Positions 32,921 through 41,173 of a DNA stretch of 41,173 nucleotides are shown one piece after another (the first letter of the stretch is position 1; each line of letters starts with the position of its first letter). The notes below the pieces were generated by a model that was not told where the DNA came from, did no database searches, and was given only the letters and a program-made list of their open reading frames with translations. The stretch is taken from the NCBI GenBank assembly GCA_945787575.1, contig CALZKB010000007.1, positions 1 through 41,173 of the forward strand, given 5' to 3'. Source of the stretch: Thermoanaerobaculia bacterium (lineage in GTDB: Bacteria; Acidobacteriota; Thermoanaerobaculia; Multivoradales; JAHEKO01). The translations under genes were made by a program, and so were the position numbers.

Positions 32921-32948
32921 GTGGGTTCGAATCCCGTTGGGGACACCA
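32921..32948 (+). other. tRNA 3'-end fragment (T-arm, acceptor strand, CCA)
   Basis: The sequence can be read as T-stem GTGGG, T-loop TTCGAAT, T-stem CCCGT, acceptor strand TGGGGAC, discriminator A and CCA. The acceptor strand resembles tRNA-Glu, whose 5' end is GTCCCC-like. No matching 5' half, D-arm or anticodon arm was found upstream, and the T-stem has two wobble pairs. Such fragments are left where an integrating element has used a tRNA gene as its attachment site. No integrase is present in the window, so this is a scar candidate only. Confidence 0.5.
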
Positions 32949-32968
32949 ATGCGCACAGTTGTGCGCAT
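32949..32968. repeat. Perfect 9-bp inverted repeat next to the tRNA fragment
   Basis: ATGCGCACA and TGTGCGCAT flank a 2-nt centre (GT) and start at the base after the tRNA-type CCA. This could be an operator, a recombinase core or a chance palindrome. Its exact contact with the tRNA end makes a recombination role worth considering. Confidence 0.5.
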
Positions 32969-33338
32969 GGCAGATAGCGCCCTCTGATGGACTTGTTGTC
33001 CCCGTAAGTTACTGTTTTTCAGTGACTTGTAGAGATGAGTCTCGGACTGAGCGGGGTTCCAAATCTCTCCCGTTTGGGTACCCAAGCGGGTCATTGGGGT
33101 CCCGTTGGGGTGCATCTCACCCCAACGGGGGCTTCTTGGAACCCTTCTGGGGAGCACGGCGCTAGGGTTCGGAGTCTGCCCCGCCTAGAAAAGGGGGAGC
33201 GGAGGCCGGCGCGTTGTCTTAGCCACGGGCACCTCTTGCTGGTGTCGGAGGCGAGGTCTGTCAGGACGAACCCGATCCCGGCGATCGGTTCCGTGCGAAC
33301 AGAGCGTACAATTCCAATATCGGTGGTAAGAGGGACTG
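32969..33338. other. Non-coding stretch before the kinase operon
   Basis: About 370 bp with no gene that I can support. It contains the palindrome TTGGGTACCCAA (33074-33085) and a strong hairpin (33101-33129), and repeats TCCCGTTGGGG (33100-33110), which is also present in the tRNA fragment (32932-32942). Near the downstream end a -10-like TACAAT lies at 33307-33312, about 27 bp before the kinase start, but no good -35 box is present. Several stretches are less GC-rich than the flanking genes. Confidence 0.4.
33101..33129. repeat. 12-bp perfect hairpin
   Basis: CCCGTTGGGGTG (33101-33112) pairs exactly with CACCCCAACGGG (33118-33129) around a 5-nt loop. The following bases (GGCTTCTTGG) do not form a T-run. 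The left arm repeats the acceptor-end sequence of the tRNA fragment 168 bp upstream. Confidence 0.6.
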
Positions 33339-35999
33339 ATGGTCGGCAGAACGCTTGGACATTACGAGATCGTTGACGAGCTCGGTTCTGGCGGCATGGG
33401 TGTCGTGTATCGGGCACGCGATCCGCGCCTCGGTCGCGAGGTGGCGATCAAGGTTCTGCCAGAGCACGTCGCGACGGACGCCGATCGTTTGTCTCGCTTC
33501 GAGCGGGAGGTCAAAGCCGTCGCTGCCTTGTCGCATCCCAACATTCTGGCGATCCACGAGTTCGGCATGGAGGGTTCAACGGCTTTCGCCGTCATGGAGT
33601 TGCTCGAAGGACAGGTCCTCGGTCAGAGGCTCGCGAGCGGGCCGCTGCCGCAATCGAAGGCGGTCGAGATTGGGGCTCAGGTCGCGCAGGCTCTGGCCGC
33701 GGCCCACGACAAGGGGATCGTCCACCGGGATCTCAAGCCGGACAATATCTGGATCACGGCCGATGGCCAGGTCAAAGTGCTCGATTTCGGACTGGCGCAC
33801 TTTCACGGCGGTCCCCAGGATCCCGAAGCCGAGACGATGACCCACGCGACCGACCCCGGATCGATCCTGGGGACAGCGGCGTACATGTCGCCGGAACAGG
33901 CCCGCGGGGAAACAGTCGACACACGCTCGGATGTCTTCTCGCTCGGAGTGGTGCTCTTCGAGATGCTGACGGGCCACCAGGTCTTCGGACGGCCGACGGC
34001 GGTCGAGACGATGACCGCCGTGCTCCAGCACGATCCTCCCAGTATGGACGGTGCGCCGCAGCCGGTACCCGCCGTTCTCGAGCGTACGGTCCGGCACTGC
34101 TTGGAGAAAGAGCCTGCCGAGCGCTTCCAGACGGCGCGGGACCTGGCGTTTGCGTTGAACTGTGTCAGCGAGCCCGGGTCGGTCGGGTTCGATCGTGGGC
34201 TCGGAGAAAAGACTGCCGTTCGCCGGTTGAGTTGGCCGGCAGGGGTCGGGCTCGCGCTCCTGGCGGCCGCCGCAAGCGCACTCCTGGTTTTCGGGCTCGT
34301 CGGAAGCGCTTCTGCGCCGGAGCGTGCCGAAGTCAGTCGGTGGGAAATCTCACTGGCTCAGGACCAGGAGTTGCTGCTGGGCGGTCGCTCTCATCCACTG
34401 GCACTTTCTCCCGACGGATCGCAACTGGCGTACGTGGCGACCGACGGGGTCGAGAGTCTGCTCTTCGTTCGCTCCATCAACGAGTTCGACGCTGTTGCGC
34501 TCATGGGCACGGATGGGGCCAGGAACCCGTTCTTCTCACCCGACGGTGAGTGGATCGGATTCTTCGCCGAAGGTGAGCTACGCAAGGTGCCGAGCGGTGG
34601 AGGAGCGGTGCTTCGGATCTGCGATGCGCCCCTGGACAATCTCGGGTCGGCCTGGCGCCAGGACGGAACGATCGTGTTCGCCTCCTACGGTTCGGGCCTC
34701 TGGCGGGTGGTGGCCGACGGCGGCGATCCAATAGCGCTGACGCGGGTCGACCCTGCGTCCGGCGAGATCCAACACCGATGGCCGCAGTTTCTGCCAGGGG
34801 ACCGGGTCCTGATGACGGTCGGCACGATTCGCGGATCGCGGGTCGTGGTCGTCGACCTGCGCGACGGCAGCAGGAGTCCGGTCGCCGACGTGAGCGATGT
34901 GGCGGTCGCCCGCTACCTGCCGACGGGGCACTTGCTCTTCGCCCAGGCGTCGACGCTCCAGGTCGTTCCGTTCGACGTGACCGACCTGTCCGTGCGCGGT
35001 GCGCCCGTCACGATTGTCGAGGGGGTCACCGCCCTGTCCGCCCAGGGGGTGTCCTACTTCGCGGTCTCCGACTCGGGCACCCTGGCCTTCCTCCCTGGAG
35101 CCGGCGATGCGGGGACTCGCCTGGTGTGGGTCGATTTCGCAGGCCAGGCCACGCCGCTCGAGGAACCATGGAGCGCCCACCTGATGCCACGGGTTTCGCC
35201 GAGTGGAAGCAGTGTCGCCCTGACCGTCGGCTCGGCGCTCGGTCTGCGGGTGATCGAGACCCTCGACATCGAGCGAGGCTCGAAGCGCCGGCTGACCTTC
35301 GAGGGCAGCAACGCGTTGCCCGTCTGGAGTCCGGACGGCCGGCGCATCGTTTTCTCGTCCAGCCGAGACGGCGGGTGGAACCTGTACTCGCGGGCCGCCG
35401 ATGGCAGTGACGAAGCCACGCTCCTGCTCGCAGGTGAGTACGAGCTTTGGCCCCACAGCTTCTCGCCCGACGGCACGGCGTTGGCCTATTGGGAGATCCA
35501 TCCCGAGAATGCGCGCGATATCTGGATCCTGCCGCTCGAAGGCGACCAGACGCCGCTACCGTTCCTGGTGACGCCCTACAATGAGAGAGCCCCTGTCTTC
35601 TCGCCTGACGGTCGGTGGATCACTTACATTTCCGACGAGTCCGGGCGCGACGAGGTCTACGTACGGCCCTATTCCGGTCCGGGCGGCCAGACCACCGTCT
35701 CGACGGAGGGCGGTGTGGAACCAACCTGGGCACCGGACGGACGGCGGCTGTTCTATCGCAACGCCGATAGCATGATGGTCGTTTCAGTCGAGACCGGGTC
35801 CGGCTTCTTCGCGTCGAAGCCCTCGGTCTTGTTCGAGGGTCGCTTCGACCGGGGTGTCACGGGCAATCTGAGCTACGACATTTCGCCGGAAGGAGACCGG
35901 TTCCTGATGATCCAGCCCCTCGGGGACCGCACAACGGCGAGCTTCCGGGTCGTTCTCAACTGGTTCGACGACGTGCGGCGGTTGTCGCCCGTCGAGTAG
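33339..35999 (+). CDS. Ser/Thr protein kinase with a TolB-like propeller
   Basis: An 886-residue membrane kinase. ATG 33339 follows AGAGGG at 4-nt spacing. The PknB-type domain has the Gly-rich loop GSGGMG (16-21), Lys38, catalytic Asp131 in HRDLKPDN and Asp149 in DFG, so it should be active. A transmembrane helix lies at about 300-320. The C-terminal part (about 335-886) is a beta-propeller of PD40/TolB-type repeats with recurring FSPDG(E/R)WI and WSPDGRRI segments, placed outside the cytoplasm. Such receptor kinases may sense an envelope ligand by the propeller and phosphorylate cytoplasmic targets. It is the first of four co-directional kinase genes (next start 14 bp after its stop). The target is unknown. 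Confidence 0.88.
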   Translation: MVGRTLGHYEIVDELGSGGMGVVYRARDPRLGREVAIKVLPEHVATDADRLSRFEREVKAVAALSHPNILAIHEFGMEGSTAFAVMELLEGQVLGQRLASGPLPQSKAVEIGAQVAQALAAAHDKGIVHRDLKPDNIWITADGQVKVLDFGLAHFHGGPQDPEAETMTHATDPGSILGTAAYMSPEQARGETVDTRSDVFSLGVVLFEMLTGHQVFGRPTAVETMTAVLQHDPPSMDGAPQPVPAVLERTVRHCLEKEPAERFQTARDLAFALNCVSEPGSVGFDRGLGEKTAVRRLSWPAGVGLALLAAAASALLVFGLVGSASAPERAEVSRWEISLAQDQELLLGGRSHPLALSPDGSQLAYVATDGVESLLFVRSINEFDAVALMGTDGARNPFFSPDGEWIGFFAEGELRKVPSGGGAVLRICDAPLDNLGSAWRQDGTIVFASYGSGLWRVVADGGDPIALTRVDPASGEIQHRWPQFLPGDRVLMTVGTIRGSRVVVVDLRDGSRSPVADVSDVAVARYLPTGHLLFAQASTLQVVPFDVTDLSVRGAPVTIVEGVTALSAQGVSYFAVSDSGTLAFLPGAGDAGTRLVWVDFAGQATPLEEPWSAHLMPRVSPSGSSVALTVGSALGLRVIETLDIERGSKRRLTFEGSNALPVWSPDGRRIVFSSSRDGGWNLYSRAADGSDEATLLLAGEYELWPHSFSPDGTALAYWEIHPENARDIWILPLEGDQTPLPFLVTPYNERAPVFSPDGRWITYISDESGRDEVYVRPYSGPGGQTTVSTEGGVEPTWAPDGRRLFYRNADSMMVVSVETGSGFFASKPSVLFEGRFDRGVTGNLSYDISPEGDRFLMIQPLGDRTTASFRVVLNWFDDVRRLSPVE

Positions 36000-36013
36000 C
36001 AGAGATCTCTGGA

Positions 36014-38335
36014 ATGATCGGCACAACTGTCTCTCACTACAAGATCCTCGAGAAGCTCGGGGGCGGTGGCATGGGAGTCGTCTACCAGGCCGAGGATCTG
36101 ACCCTGGGTCGGCAGGTGGCGCTTAAGTTCCTGCCGGACGCGCTGGCCGAGGACCCCGAGGCCCTGGCCCGGTTCCAGCGCGAGGCGCGAGCGGCCTCGG
36201 CTCTCAACCACCCGCACATCTGTGTGATCCACGAGCTCGGCGAAGAGGAGAGCCGTTACTTCATCGTCATGGAGCTGATGGACGGCCAGACGTTGAAGTA
36301 CCGGATCCGCGGTGAGCCCATGCCAGCCGAGCAGATCGTGAAGATCGGCGCCCAGGTGGCGGATGCCTTGGAGGCGGCCCATGAGGCGGGGATCGTTCAT
36401 CGGGACCTCAAGCCGGCAAACCTGTTCCTGACTCGGCGCGGCGACGCCAAAGTGCTCGACTTCGGGCTCGCCAAGATGACCGAAGACATGGGTCGGAAGG
36501 AGTCGAAGTCGGCCGAGGCCGAGACCGAGACCGAGCTGGCCCCCGAGCGGTTGACGACCCCCGGAACGGCGATGGGGACGATCGCCTACATGTCACCGGA
36601 ACAAGTGCGCGGTGAAGAGCTCGACGAGCGAACCGACCTCTTCTCCCTGGGGGTGGTGCTCTACGAAATGGCAACGGGGAAGCAGCCGTTCGAAGGCAAG
36701 ACCGCGGGGGTGATCTTCGACCTGATCTTGAACCAGGCCCCAACGGCGCACATGAACTTGGATCTGCCCGCAGAGCTCGAGCACATCCTCAAGAAGGCGC
36801 TCGAAAAGGACAAGACCTTCCGCTACCAGTCGGCCCAAGATCTCAAGGCGGACCTTCTACGCCTCGAGAGGGATGCGACCGCGGCTCCTGTCTCGGAACC
36901 GGCCGCGCCGGCCATGGCTGCGGAACCAGCCGAAACCGCGTTCGCGAGGGGGGATTGGGAAGTCGCCTACGCGGAATTCCACGCGATCCGCGAGCAGCGC
37001 GACCTCTCTGCGGAGGAGATGGAGAAGCTCGGCGCTTGCGCCTCTTGGCTCAGTAAGTGGGACGAATGGACTCGGACGTTGGAGAGCGCCTATGCGGCCT
37101 ACGCCAAGGCGGGACAGGACGTCGCCGCGGCTCGAGTAGCGCTCGACCTGACCAGACTGTACGTGGAGAAGGACGCAGCGAGAGTCGCCGGAGCCTGGCA
37201 AAGGCGGGCGGAGCGTCTTCTGCGCGACGCGCCACCGTGCGTCGAGCACGGCCACCTGCTGCGCCGGCAGACGGTGGTGGAGCTCGGCAAAGGAGCACTC
37301 GATCGAGCGTTGGAAGTCAACGAGCAGTGCGCCGCGGTGGCGGATCGCTTCGACGATTCGGACCTCCGCACGGTCGCGCTCCACGACCGCGGCCAGATTC
37401 TCATCGCCCGTGGCGACGTCGAAGAGGGCATGGATCTGGTAGACGAAGCCATGGCCTGTGCGGTGAGTGGAGAAGTGGCTTCCGAGACTCTCGGCAATCT
37501 CTACTGCCGAACGATGACGGTGTGCCAGTCGCTTGCCGACTTCATCCGGGTCCGTGAATGGAGTGAATCGGCGTCGCGATGGTGTGAGCCGCACTCCTTG
37601 TCGGGTTATCCCGGCGTGTGTCAAATCCACAGCGCAGAGGCTCTGCGCCAGCAGGGGCAGTGGCAGGAGGCCGAGCAGGCCGCCCGCAGCGCCTGTGAAG
37701 ATTTCGAGAAGAGTGGATTGAATGTGCACGCCGGCGAGGCTTTCTACGCACTGGGCGAGATTGCTCGCAACAAAGGAAACTGGGAAGAGGCAGAGCACGC
37801 TTTCCGGCAAGCGCACGAGTTCGGTCACGACCCGGTTCCAGGACTGCCTCTGCTGCGTCTCGAGCAGGGGAAGAGTGAGGCCGCGCGGCAGACCATCGAG
37901 CGCGCCCTGGGCGAGAATCCGCAGGATCGGCTCCGTCGAGCGCAGCTGCTCGCAGCGAGGAGTCGCATCGCGCTGGCGAACGGTGATCTGGTGCTCGCAG
38001 AGGAGGCCGCTGAAGAACTCTGCGAGTTGTCGGAGAAGTTCGGTTGCCCGATACACAGGGCGCAGGGGCTAATGGCGCAGGGTGCCGTACAGCTCGTGCG
38101 CGAGGACGCTGAGAGCGCCGCGTCGACCTTGCGCGAGGCGTGGTCGATCTTTAACGAATTGGGACTTCCCTACGAGGCTGCAAGGGTGCGCGTACTGATG
38201 GCTAAAGCGTACCTGCAGACCGGGAGTCTCGAGGACGCGAGTCTGCAGTTCGAGGCGGCAGCCAAGACGTTTGGCGAACTAGGTGCCCGGCCGGATCTGG
38301 AGGCCGTCACGAAGATGATCGACGCAGCGAGTTGA
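36014..38335 (+). CDS. Ser/Thr protein kinase with a TPR domain
   Basis: A 773-residue kinase. The catalytic residues are intact: GGGGMG (16-21), Lys38, HRDLKPAN with Asp131, and DFG with Asp149. No membrane segment was seen, so it is probably cytoplasmic. After an Ala/Pro-rich linker (about 290-312) the C-terminal part consists of helical repeats of the TPR type (for example [19 protein letters not shown] and [20 protein letters not shown]). This looks like the TPR modules found in some LuxR/MalT-type regulators. The module probably binds a partner protein. It lies 14 bp after the first kinase, in an apparent operon. Confidence 0.85.
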   Translation: MIGTTVSHYKILEKLGGGGMGVVYQAEDLTLGRQVALKFLPDALAEDPEALARFQREARAASALNHPHICVIHELGEEESRYFIVMELMDGQTLKYRIRGEPMPAEQIVKIGAQVADALEAAHEAGIVHRDLKPANLFLTRRGDAKVLDFGLAKMTEDMGRKESKSAEAETETELAPERLTTPGTAMGTIAYMSPEQVRGEELDERTDLFSLGVVLYEMATGKQPFEGKTAGVIFDLILNQAPTAHMNLDLPAELEHILKKALEKDKTFRYQSAQDLKADLLRLERDATAAPVSEPAAPAMAAEPAETAFARGDWEVAYAEFHAIREQRDLSAEEMEKLGACASWLSKWDEWTRTLESAYAAYAKAGQDVAAARVALDLTRLYVEKDAARVAGAWQRRAERLLRDAPPCVEHGHLLRRQTVVELGKGALDRALEVNEQCAAVADRFDDSDLRTVALHDRGQILIARGDVEEGMDLVDEAMACAVSGEVASETLGNLYCRTMTVCQSLADFIRVREWSESASRWCEPHSLSGYPGVCQIHSAEALRQQGQWQEAEQAARSACEDFEKSGLNVHAGEAFYALGEIARNKGNWEEAEHAFRQAHEFGHDPVPGLPLLRLEQGKSEAARQTIERALGENPQDRLRRAQLLAARSRIALANGDLVLAEEAAEELCELSEKFGCPIHRAQGLMAQGAVQLVREDAESAASTLREAWSIFNELGLPYEAARVRVLMAKAYLQTGSLEDASLQFEAAAKTFGELGARPDLEAVTKMIDAAS

Positions 38336-38353
38336 CGGCACGAGCTGAGTACC

Positions 38354-40192
38354 ATGATTGGCCGCGCCGTCTCCCACTTCAAGATCACCGCCAAGCTCGG
38401 CGAGGGCGGCATGGGGGAGGTCTACCGCGCCACCGACACCAAGCTCGGGCGCGAGGTCGCGATCAAGGTACTATCGGAGGCCTTCACTGCCGATGAGGAG
38501 AGGCTGGCGCGGTTCGAGCGCGAAGCGCGCGTTCTGGCGACGCTCAATCACCCCAACATCGCCGCTATCTACGACCTGGCCGAAGACGGCGGCACCCGTT
38601 TCCTCGTGCTGGAACTGGCCGAGGGCGAGGATCTCGCAGCTCACCTGTCTCGTGGTCCCATCTCGGTCGAGAGTGCGCTTCCTCTAGCCCTCCAGATCGC
38701 CGAGGCGTTGGAGGCCGCACACAAGAAGGGAGTCGTTCACCGCGACCTCAAACCGGCCAACGTGATGGTCGGCGCGGACGGCTCGATCAAGGTGCTCGAC
38801 TTCGGCCTCGCCAAAGTATGGGCGAAGGAGCCTGCCGATTCGGCTGACCTGTCGCTCTCGCCCACCCTCACCGCACAGATGACGACAGCCGGGAGCCTTC
38901 TCGGAACCGCCGCCTACATGAGCCCCGAGCAGGCACGCGGCAACGAGGTGGACAGACGTTCCGATATCTGGTCCTTCGGTGCCGTCTTGTGGGAGATGCT
39001 CTGCGGTAGGCCACTCTTCGACGGAAAGACCGCCTCCGACCTGCTCGCCGCGGTATTGAGAGAAGAACCTGACTTTGAAGTCCTTCTCGCGGCCACTCAC
39101 CCCGCCATCCACCGGCTCCTGCGAAGATGCCTCGAGCGCGACCTGAGCCGCCGGTTGCAGCATGCGGGCGACGCCAGGTTGGAGCTACTCGATGCCCGCG
39201 AACATCCGTCGGAGTTGCTCCCCGCGCCCGCGGCCGGGCCATCACCGAGTCTAAAGGGAGTCGAAGGCACCTGGACGCTGACGACACAGGTTTGCTCCCA
39301 TCTGCAGCGGGAGAACCTGGATCCAGCGCTCATCGGCGACCACCTGGAGTACCTGGACAACCAGCGCTCTTCCGGCGTGCTCGTAATGTATCTGGGTGGA
39401 CTGGGCATGGGGCACTCAGCGTTTGAGCCCATACTCGAGAGCTCTCCTTATCGCGGGGTCGCCGTCACTCTTTACGGCATGGAGCAGCGGGCGAATCGCC
39501 GGATTCCACTGCCGATTTCCAACCATTTGACGATCTTGCGGCTGTTTTTGAAGCATCTGAAGGAGAGCATCAAGCCAGCAACGACCATCGTGGCAGGTTT
39601 CTCCAGCGGCGCCGATGTGGCCCTGCGATTGATCTCCGAAGGGGGTCTGGACCGCAACTCCGTTGCCGGAGTTCTGGCGCTCAGCCCCAATCTCAACCTC
39701 GATACGTGCTTCTTTACGGCACAGGTGGCTCGCATCCCGGACAATGCCGACGGAGGGGTATTTGGTGTGGTCAGGGATTTGATGGCCGAGATAGAGACCG
39801 CCGAGGCGTGGCTTGTGCAGAACCCATACTTCGTCGAGGCAGTGCGCAAATTCCGCACGGACGTGAGGGCTCTCCGTCGTCATGCTCAAGACATCGTGAG
39901 ACCCTTCAAAGAGGGCACTGGATGGCCCCTGTCAGGCTGGTACCAGGATGCAAGGCGGGCTGGCGTAGCCTTACGCGTCGTCTTCGCGAGTACTGAAAGC
40001 GAGCAAGTCCCACTTCGCGACCTCATGCTGGCGCACGTCGACGATGAGGTTTTTGGCCCGGATTTCGAAGACTCAGAGATCGTGACCGAGCCCGACAGTC
40101 ACCACTTCGATCTCATGCATCACTCGGTCATCGAGAAGAACCTCCTTGAACTAGTCAAATGCATCCGCGCTGCTAGCACGAGGTCAGCGTGA
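38354..40192 (+). CDS. Ser/Thr protein kinase fused to an alpha/beta-hydrolase-like domain
   Basis: A 612-residue protein without a visible membrane helix. The kinase domain is complete: GEGGMG (16-21), Lys38, Asp131 in HRDLKPAN and Asp149 in DFG. From about residue 340 the sequence changes to an alpha/beta-hydrolase-like module. VMYLGGLGMGHSAF looks like the strand and oxyanion region. GFSSG at 415-419 is a GxSxG nucleophile elbow (Ser417), and HH at 583-584 (SHHFDLM) could supply the catalytic His. The module is most like carboxylesterase-type hydrolases, but the reaction is unknown. Codon content of the hydrolase part looks less GC-rich than that of the kinase part, which may point to a recombined C-terminus. 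Its TGA overlaps the GTG of the next gene. Confidence 0.78.
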   Translation: MIGRAVSHFKITAKLGEGGMGEVYRATDTKLGREVAIKVLSEAFTADEERLARFEREARVLATLNHPNIAAIYDLAEDGGTRFLVLELAEGEDLAAHLSRGPISVESALPLALQIAEALEAAHKKGVVHRDLKPANVMVGADGSIKVLDFGLAKVWAKEPADSADLSLSPTLTAQMTTAGSLLGTAAYMSPEQARGNEVDRRSDIWSFGAVLWEMLCGRPLFDGKTASDLLAAVLREEPDFEVLLAATHPAIHRLLRRCLERDLSRRLQHAGDARLELLDAREHPSELLPAPAAGPSPSLKGVEGTWTLTTQVCSHLQRENLDPALIGDHLEYLDNQRSSGVLVMYLGGLGMGHSAFEPILESSPYRGVAVTLYGMEQRANRRIPLPISNHLTILRLFLKHLKESIKPATTIVAGFSSGADVALRLISEGGLDRNSVAGVLALSPNLNLDTCFFTAQVARIPDNADGGVFGVVRDLMAEIETAEAWLVQNPYFVEAVRKFRTDVRALRRHAQDIVRPFKEGTGWPLSGWYQDARRAGVALRVVFASTESEQVPLRDLMLAHVDDEVFGPDFEDSEIVTEPDSHHFDLMHHSVIEKNLLELVKCIRAASTRSA

Positions 40193-41173
40193 TCGGCCGC
40201 ACCCTCTCGCACTTCAAGATCACCGCCAAGCTAGGCGAAGGCGGCATGGGTGAGGTCTACCGGGCTGAGGATTCAAAGCTCGGGCGCGACGTCGCGATCA
40301 AGGTACTTCCCGAGGCGGTGAGTGCAGAGCCGGAGCGACTGGCTCGGTTCGATCGCGAAGCGAGGACGCTGGCGTCCCTTAACCACTCGTCGATCGCTGC
40401 CATCTATTCGTTCGAGCACGAGGATCCCGTGCACTTCCTGGTGATGGAGCTGGTCGAGGGCGAGGATTTGGCGGAGCGGATCGCGCGCGGTCCGGTTCCC
40501 TTCGACGAGGCGCTGCCGATCGCGCTCCGGATTGCCGAGGCACTGGAGGCCGCGCACGAACGCGGCATCATCCATCGGGACCTCAAGCCAGCGAACGTCA
40601 GGGTCACCGCCGAGGGCCAGGTCAAGGTCCTCGACTTCGGCTTGGCCAAGGCGTTCGAGCCTGGGGACGGAACCAGTGCAGATGCCGAGGACCCCTCGAA
40701 CTCGCCGACCTTGACTGCCCAGATGACCCGGGTTGGCACCCTTCTGGGAACCGCCGCCTATATGAGCCCGGAGCAAGCCCGGGGCCAGGAGGCGGACAAG
40801 CGTGCTGACATCTGGTCGTTCGGGGTGGTCCTGTACGAAATGCTCGCAGGAAGACCGCTCTTCGACGGGGCCTCGGTGACTGATGTTCTTGCGGCGGTGG
40901 TCCGAGATGATCTGGATCTGTCAGGGCTGCCGGCAAACGTACCGCGCTCGATTCGCGACCTCCTGACCCGGTGTCTCGATCGGGACCCGAAGAATCGACT
41001 GCGTGACATCGGCGAGGCGCGGGTGCGAATCGCTCGAGCTCTGGCCGCGCCAGAAGAGGCCGAGCCTACGGCTGCGGGGCTCGCGGCAATCCCGCTCTGG
41101 CGGCGTCTGTTGCCCTGGGCATTGGCCGCTCTTGCCGTCGCCGCGAGCCTCTTCACCGCGCAGTTCTACTTCC
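40189..41173 (+). CDS. Ser/Thr protein kinase, 3' end cut by the window
   Basis: Starts at GTG 40189, overlapping the previous stop (GTGA), and is open to the window edge (328 codons seen). Catalytic residues are present: GEGGMG (16-21), Lys38, HRDLKPAN with Asp131 and DFG. A transmembrane helix begins near residue 305 ([20 protein letters not shown]) and is cut off. The N-terminal 40 residues are nearly identical to those of the preceding kinase, which suggests a recent duplication. The missing C-terminus is probably extracytoplasmic and may be a propeller or TPR domain, as in related kinases. Confidence 0.85.
   Translation, partial: MIGRTLSHFKITAKLGEGGMGEVYRAEDSKLGRDVAIKVLPEAVSAEPERLARFDREARTLASLNHSSIAAIYSFEHEDPVHFLVMELVEGEDLAERIARGPVPFDEALPIALRIAEALEAAHERGIIHRDLKPANVRVTAEGQVKVLDFGLAKAFEPGDGTSADAEDPSNSPTLTAQMTRVGTLLGTAAYMSPEQARGQEADKRADIWSFGVVLYEMLAGRPLFDGASVTDVLAAVVRDDLDLSGLPANVPRSIRDLLTRCLDRDPKNRLRDIGEARVRIARALAAPEEAEPTAAGLAAIPLWRRLLPWALAALAVAASLFTAQFYF

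Noticed and set aside
32875-32948. Complete tRNA gene ending at CCA 32948
   Set aside because: No 5' acceptor strand complementary to TGGGGAC, no D-arm and no stable anticodon stem could be placed upstream at the proper distance.
33101-33129. Integron attC-type site
   Set aside because: The hairpin arms do not give the RYYYAAC and GTTRRRY core pair with proper spacing, and no integrase gene is present.
32783-33157. 124-codon minus-strand frame that includes GVPNGIRTHV
   Set aside because: This kind of peptide arises from reading a tRNA 3' end backwards. The frame crosses the tRNA fragment and the decayed oxidoreductase.

Overview
The window is a GC-rich stretch of a Gram-negative (diderm) bacterial chromosome. 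The outer-membrane evidence is an Omp85 barrel with POTRA domains, a TamB-type translocator, a lipoprotein, an OmpA-type peptidoglycan-binding domain and c-type haem motifs. Four adjacent PknB-type kinase genes, a LonB-like protease and a TolB-type propeller kinase resemble what is common in Acidobacteriota. That assignment is an inference, and Myxococcota or a related lineage is possible. No rRNA, intact tRNA, CRISPR array, transposase or integrase was seen.

Layout. 1-730: a broken 3' part of a multihaem cytochrome. 0.9-8.8 kb: mixed single genes: a LonB-like protease (-), a tandem alpha/beta-hydrolase membrane protein, a PilZ protein, a secreted two-repeat protein (-), a coiled-coil lipoprotein (-) and a rhamnosyltransferase-like protein. 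8.8-15.9 kb: a tight six-gene operon behind a good sigma-70-like promoter. It encodes a PspA/IM30 protein, a membrane-anchored solute-binding protein fused to an OmpA domain, an ABC permease, its ATPase, a membrane-hairpin/coiled-coil protein and a Ycf46/Vps4-class AAA+ ATPase. 16-23.7 kb: a PA14/GT-C-like membrane glycosyltransferase (-), two small or uncharacterised genes, an SLC12-like transporter and a TPR protein. 23.7-30.3 kb: one 2186-residue gene (-) that joins TamB to TamA/BamA. 30.4-32.3 kb: a secreted lectin-like protein and a membrane-tethered SRPBCC protein (-). 32.4-33.3 kb: a very small gene with an in-frame UGA followed by a SECIS-like hairpin, then a decayed quinone oxidoreductase, a tRNA 3'-end fragment and several palindromes. 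33.3 kb to the end: an operon of four Ser/Thr kinases with nearly collinear catalytic domains but different C-termini (TolB propeller, TPR, alpha/beta-hydrolase, and one cut by the window edge).

Strongest candidates for undescribed biology: (1) the UGA-containing mini-gene at 32415-32567, which looks like a small membrane selenoprotein. Its hairpin places the GG of the apical loop 19-20 nt after UGA, as in E. coli fdhF. (2) The PspA + SBP-OmpA ABC transporter + Vps4-class AAA+ operon. PspA is a bacterial ESCRT-III homologue, so the operon suggests a membrane-remodelling machine coupled to a transporter that senses the envelope. (3) The one-polypeptide TamB-TamA protein, in which the two partners appear fused at their known docking interface. 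(4) A kinase-alpha/beta-hydrolase fusion within the kinase array.
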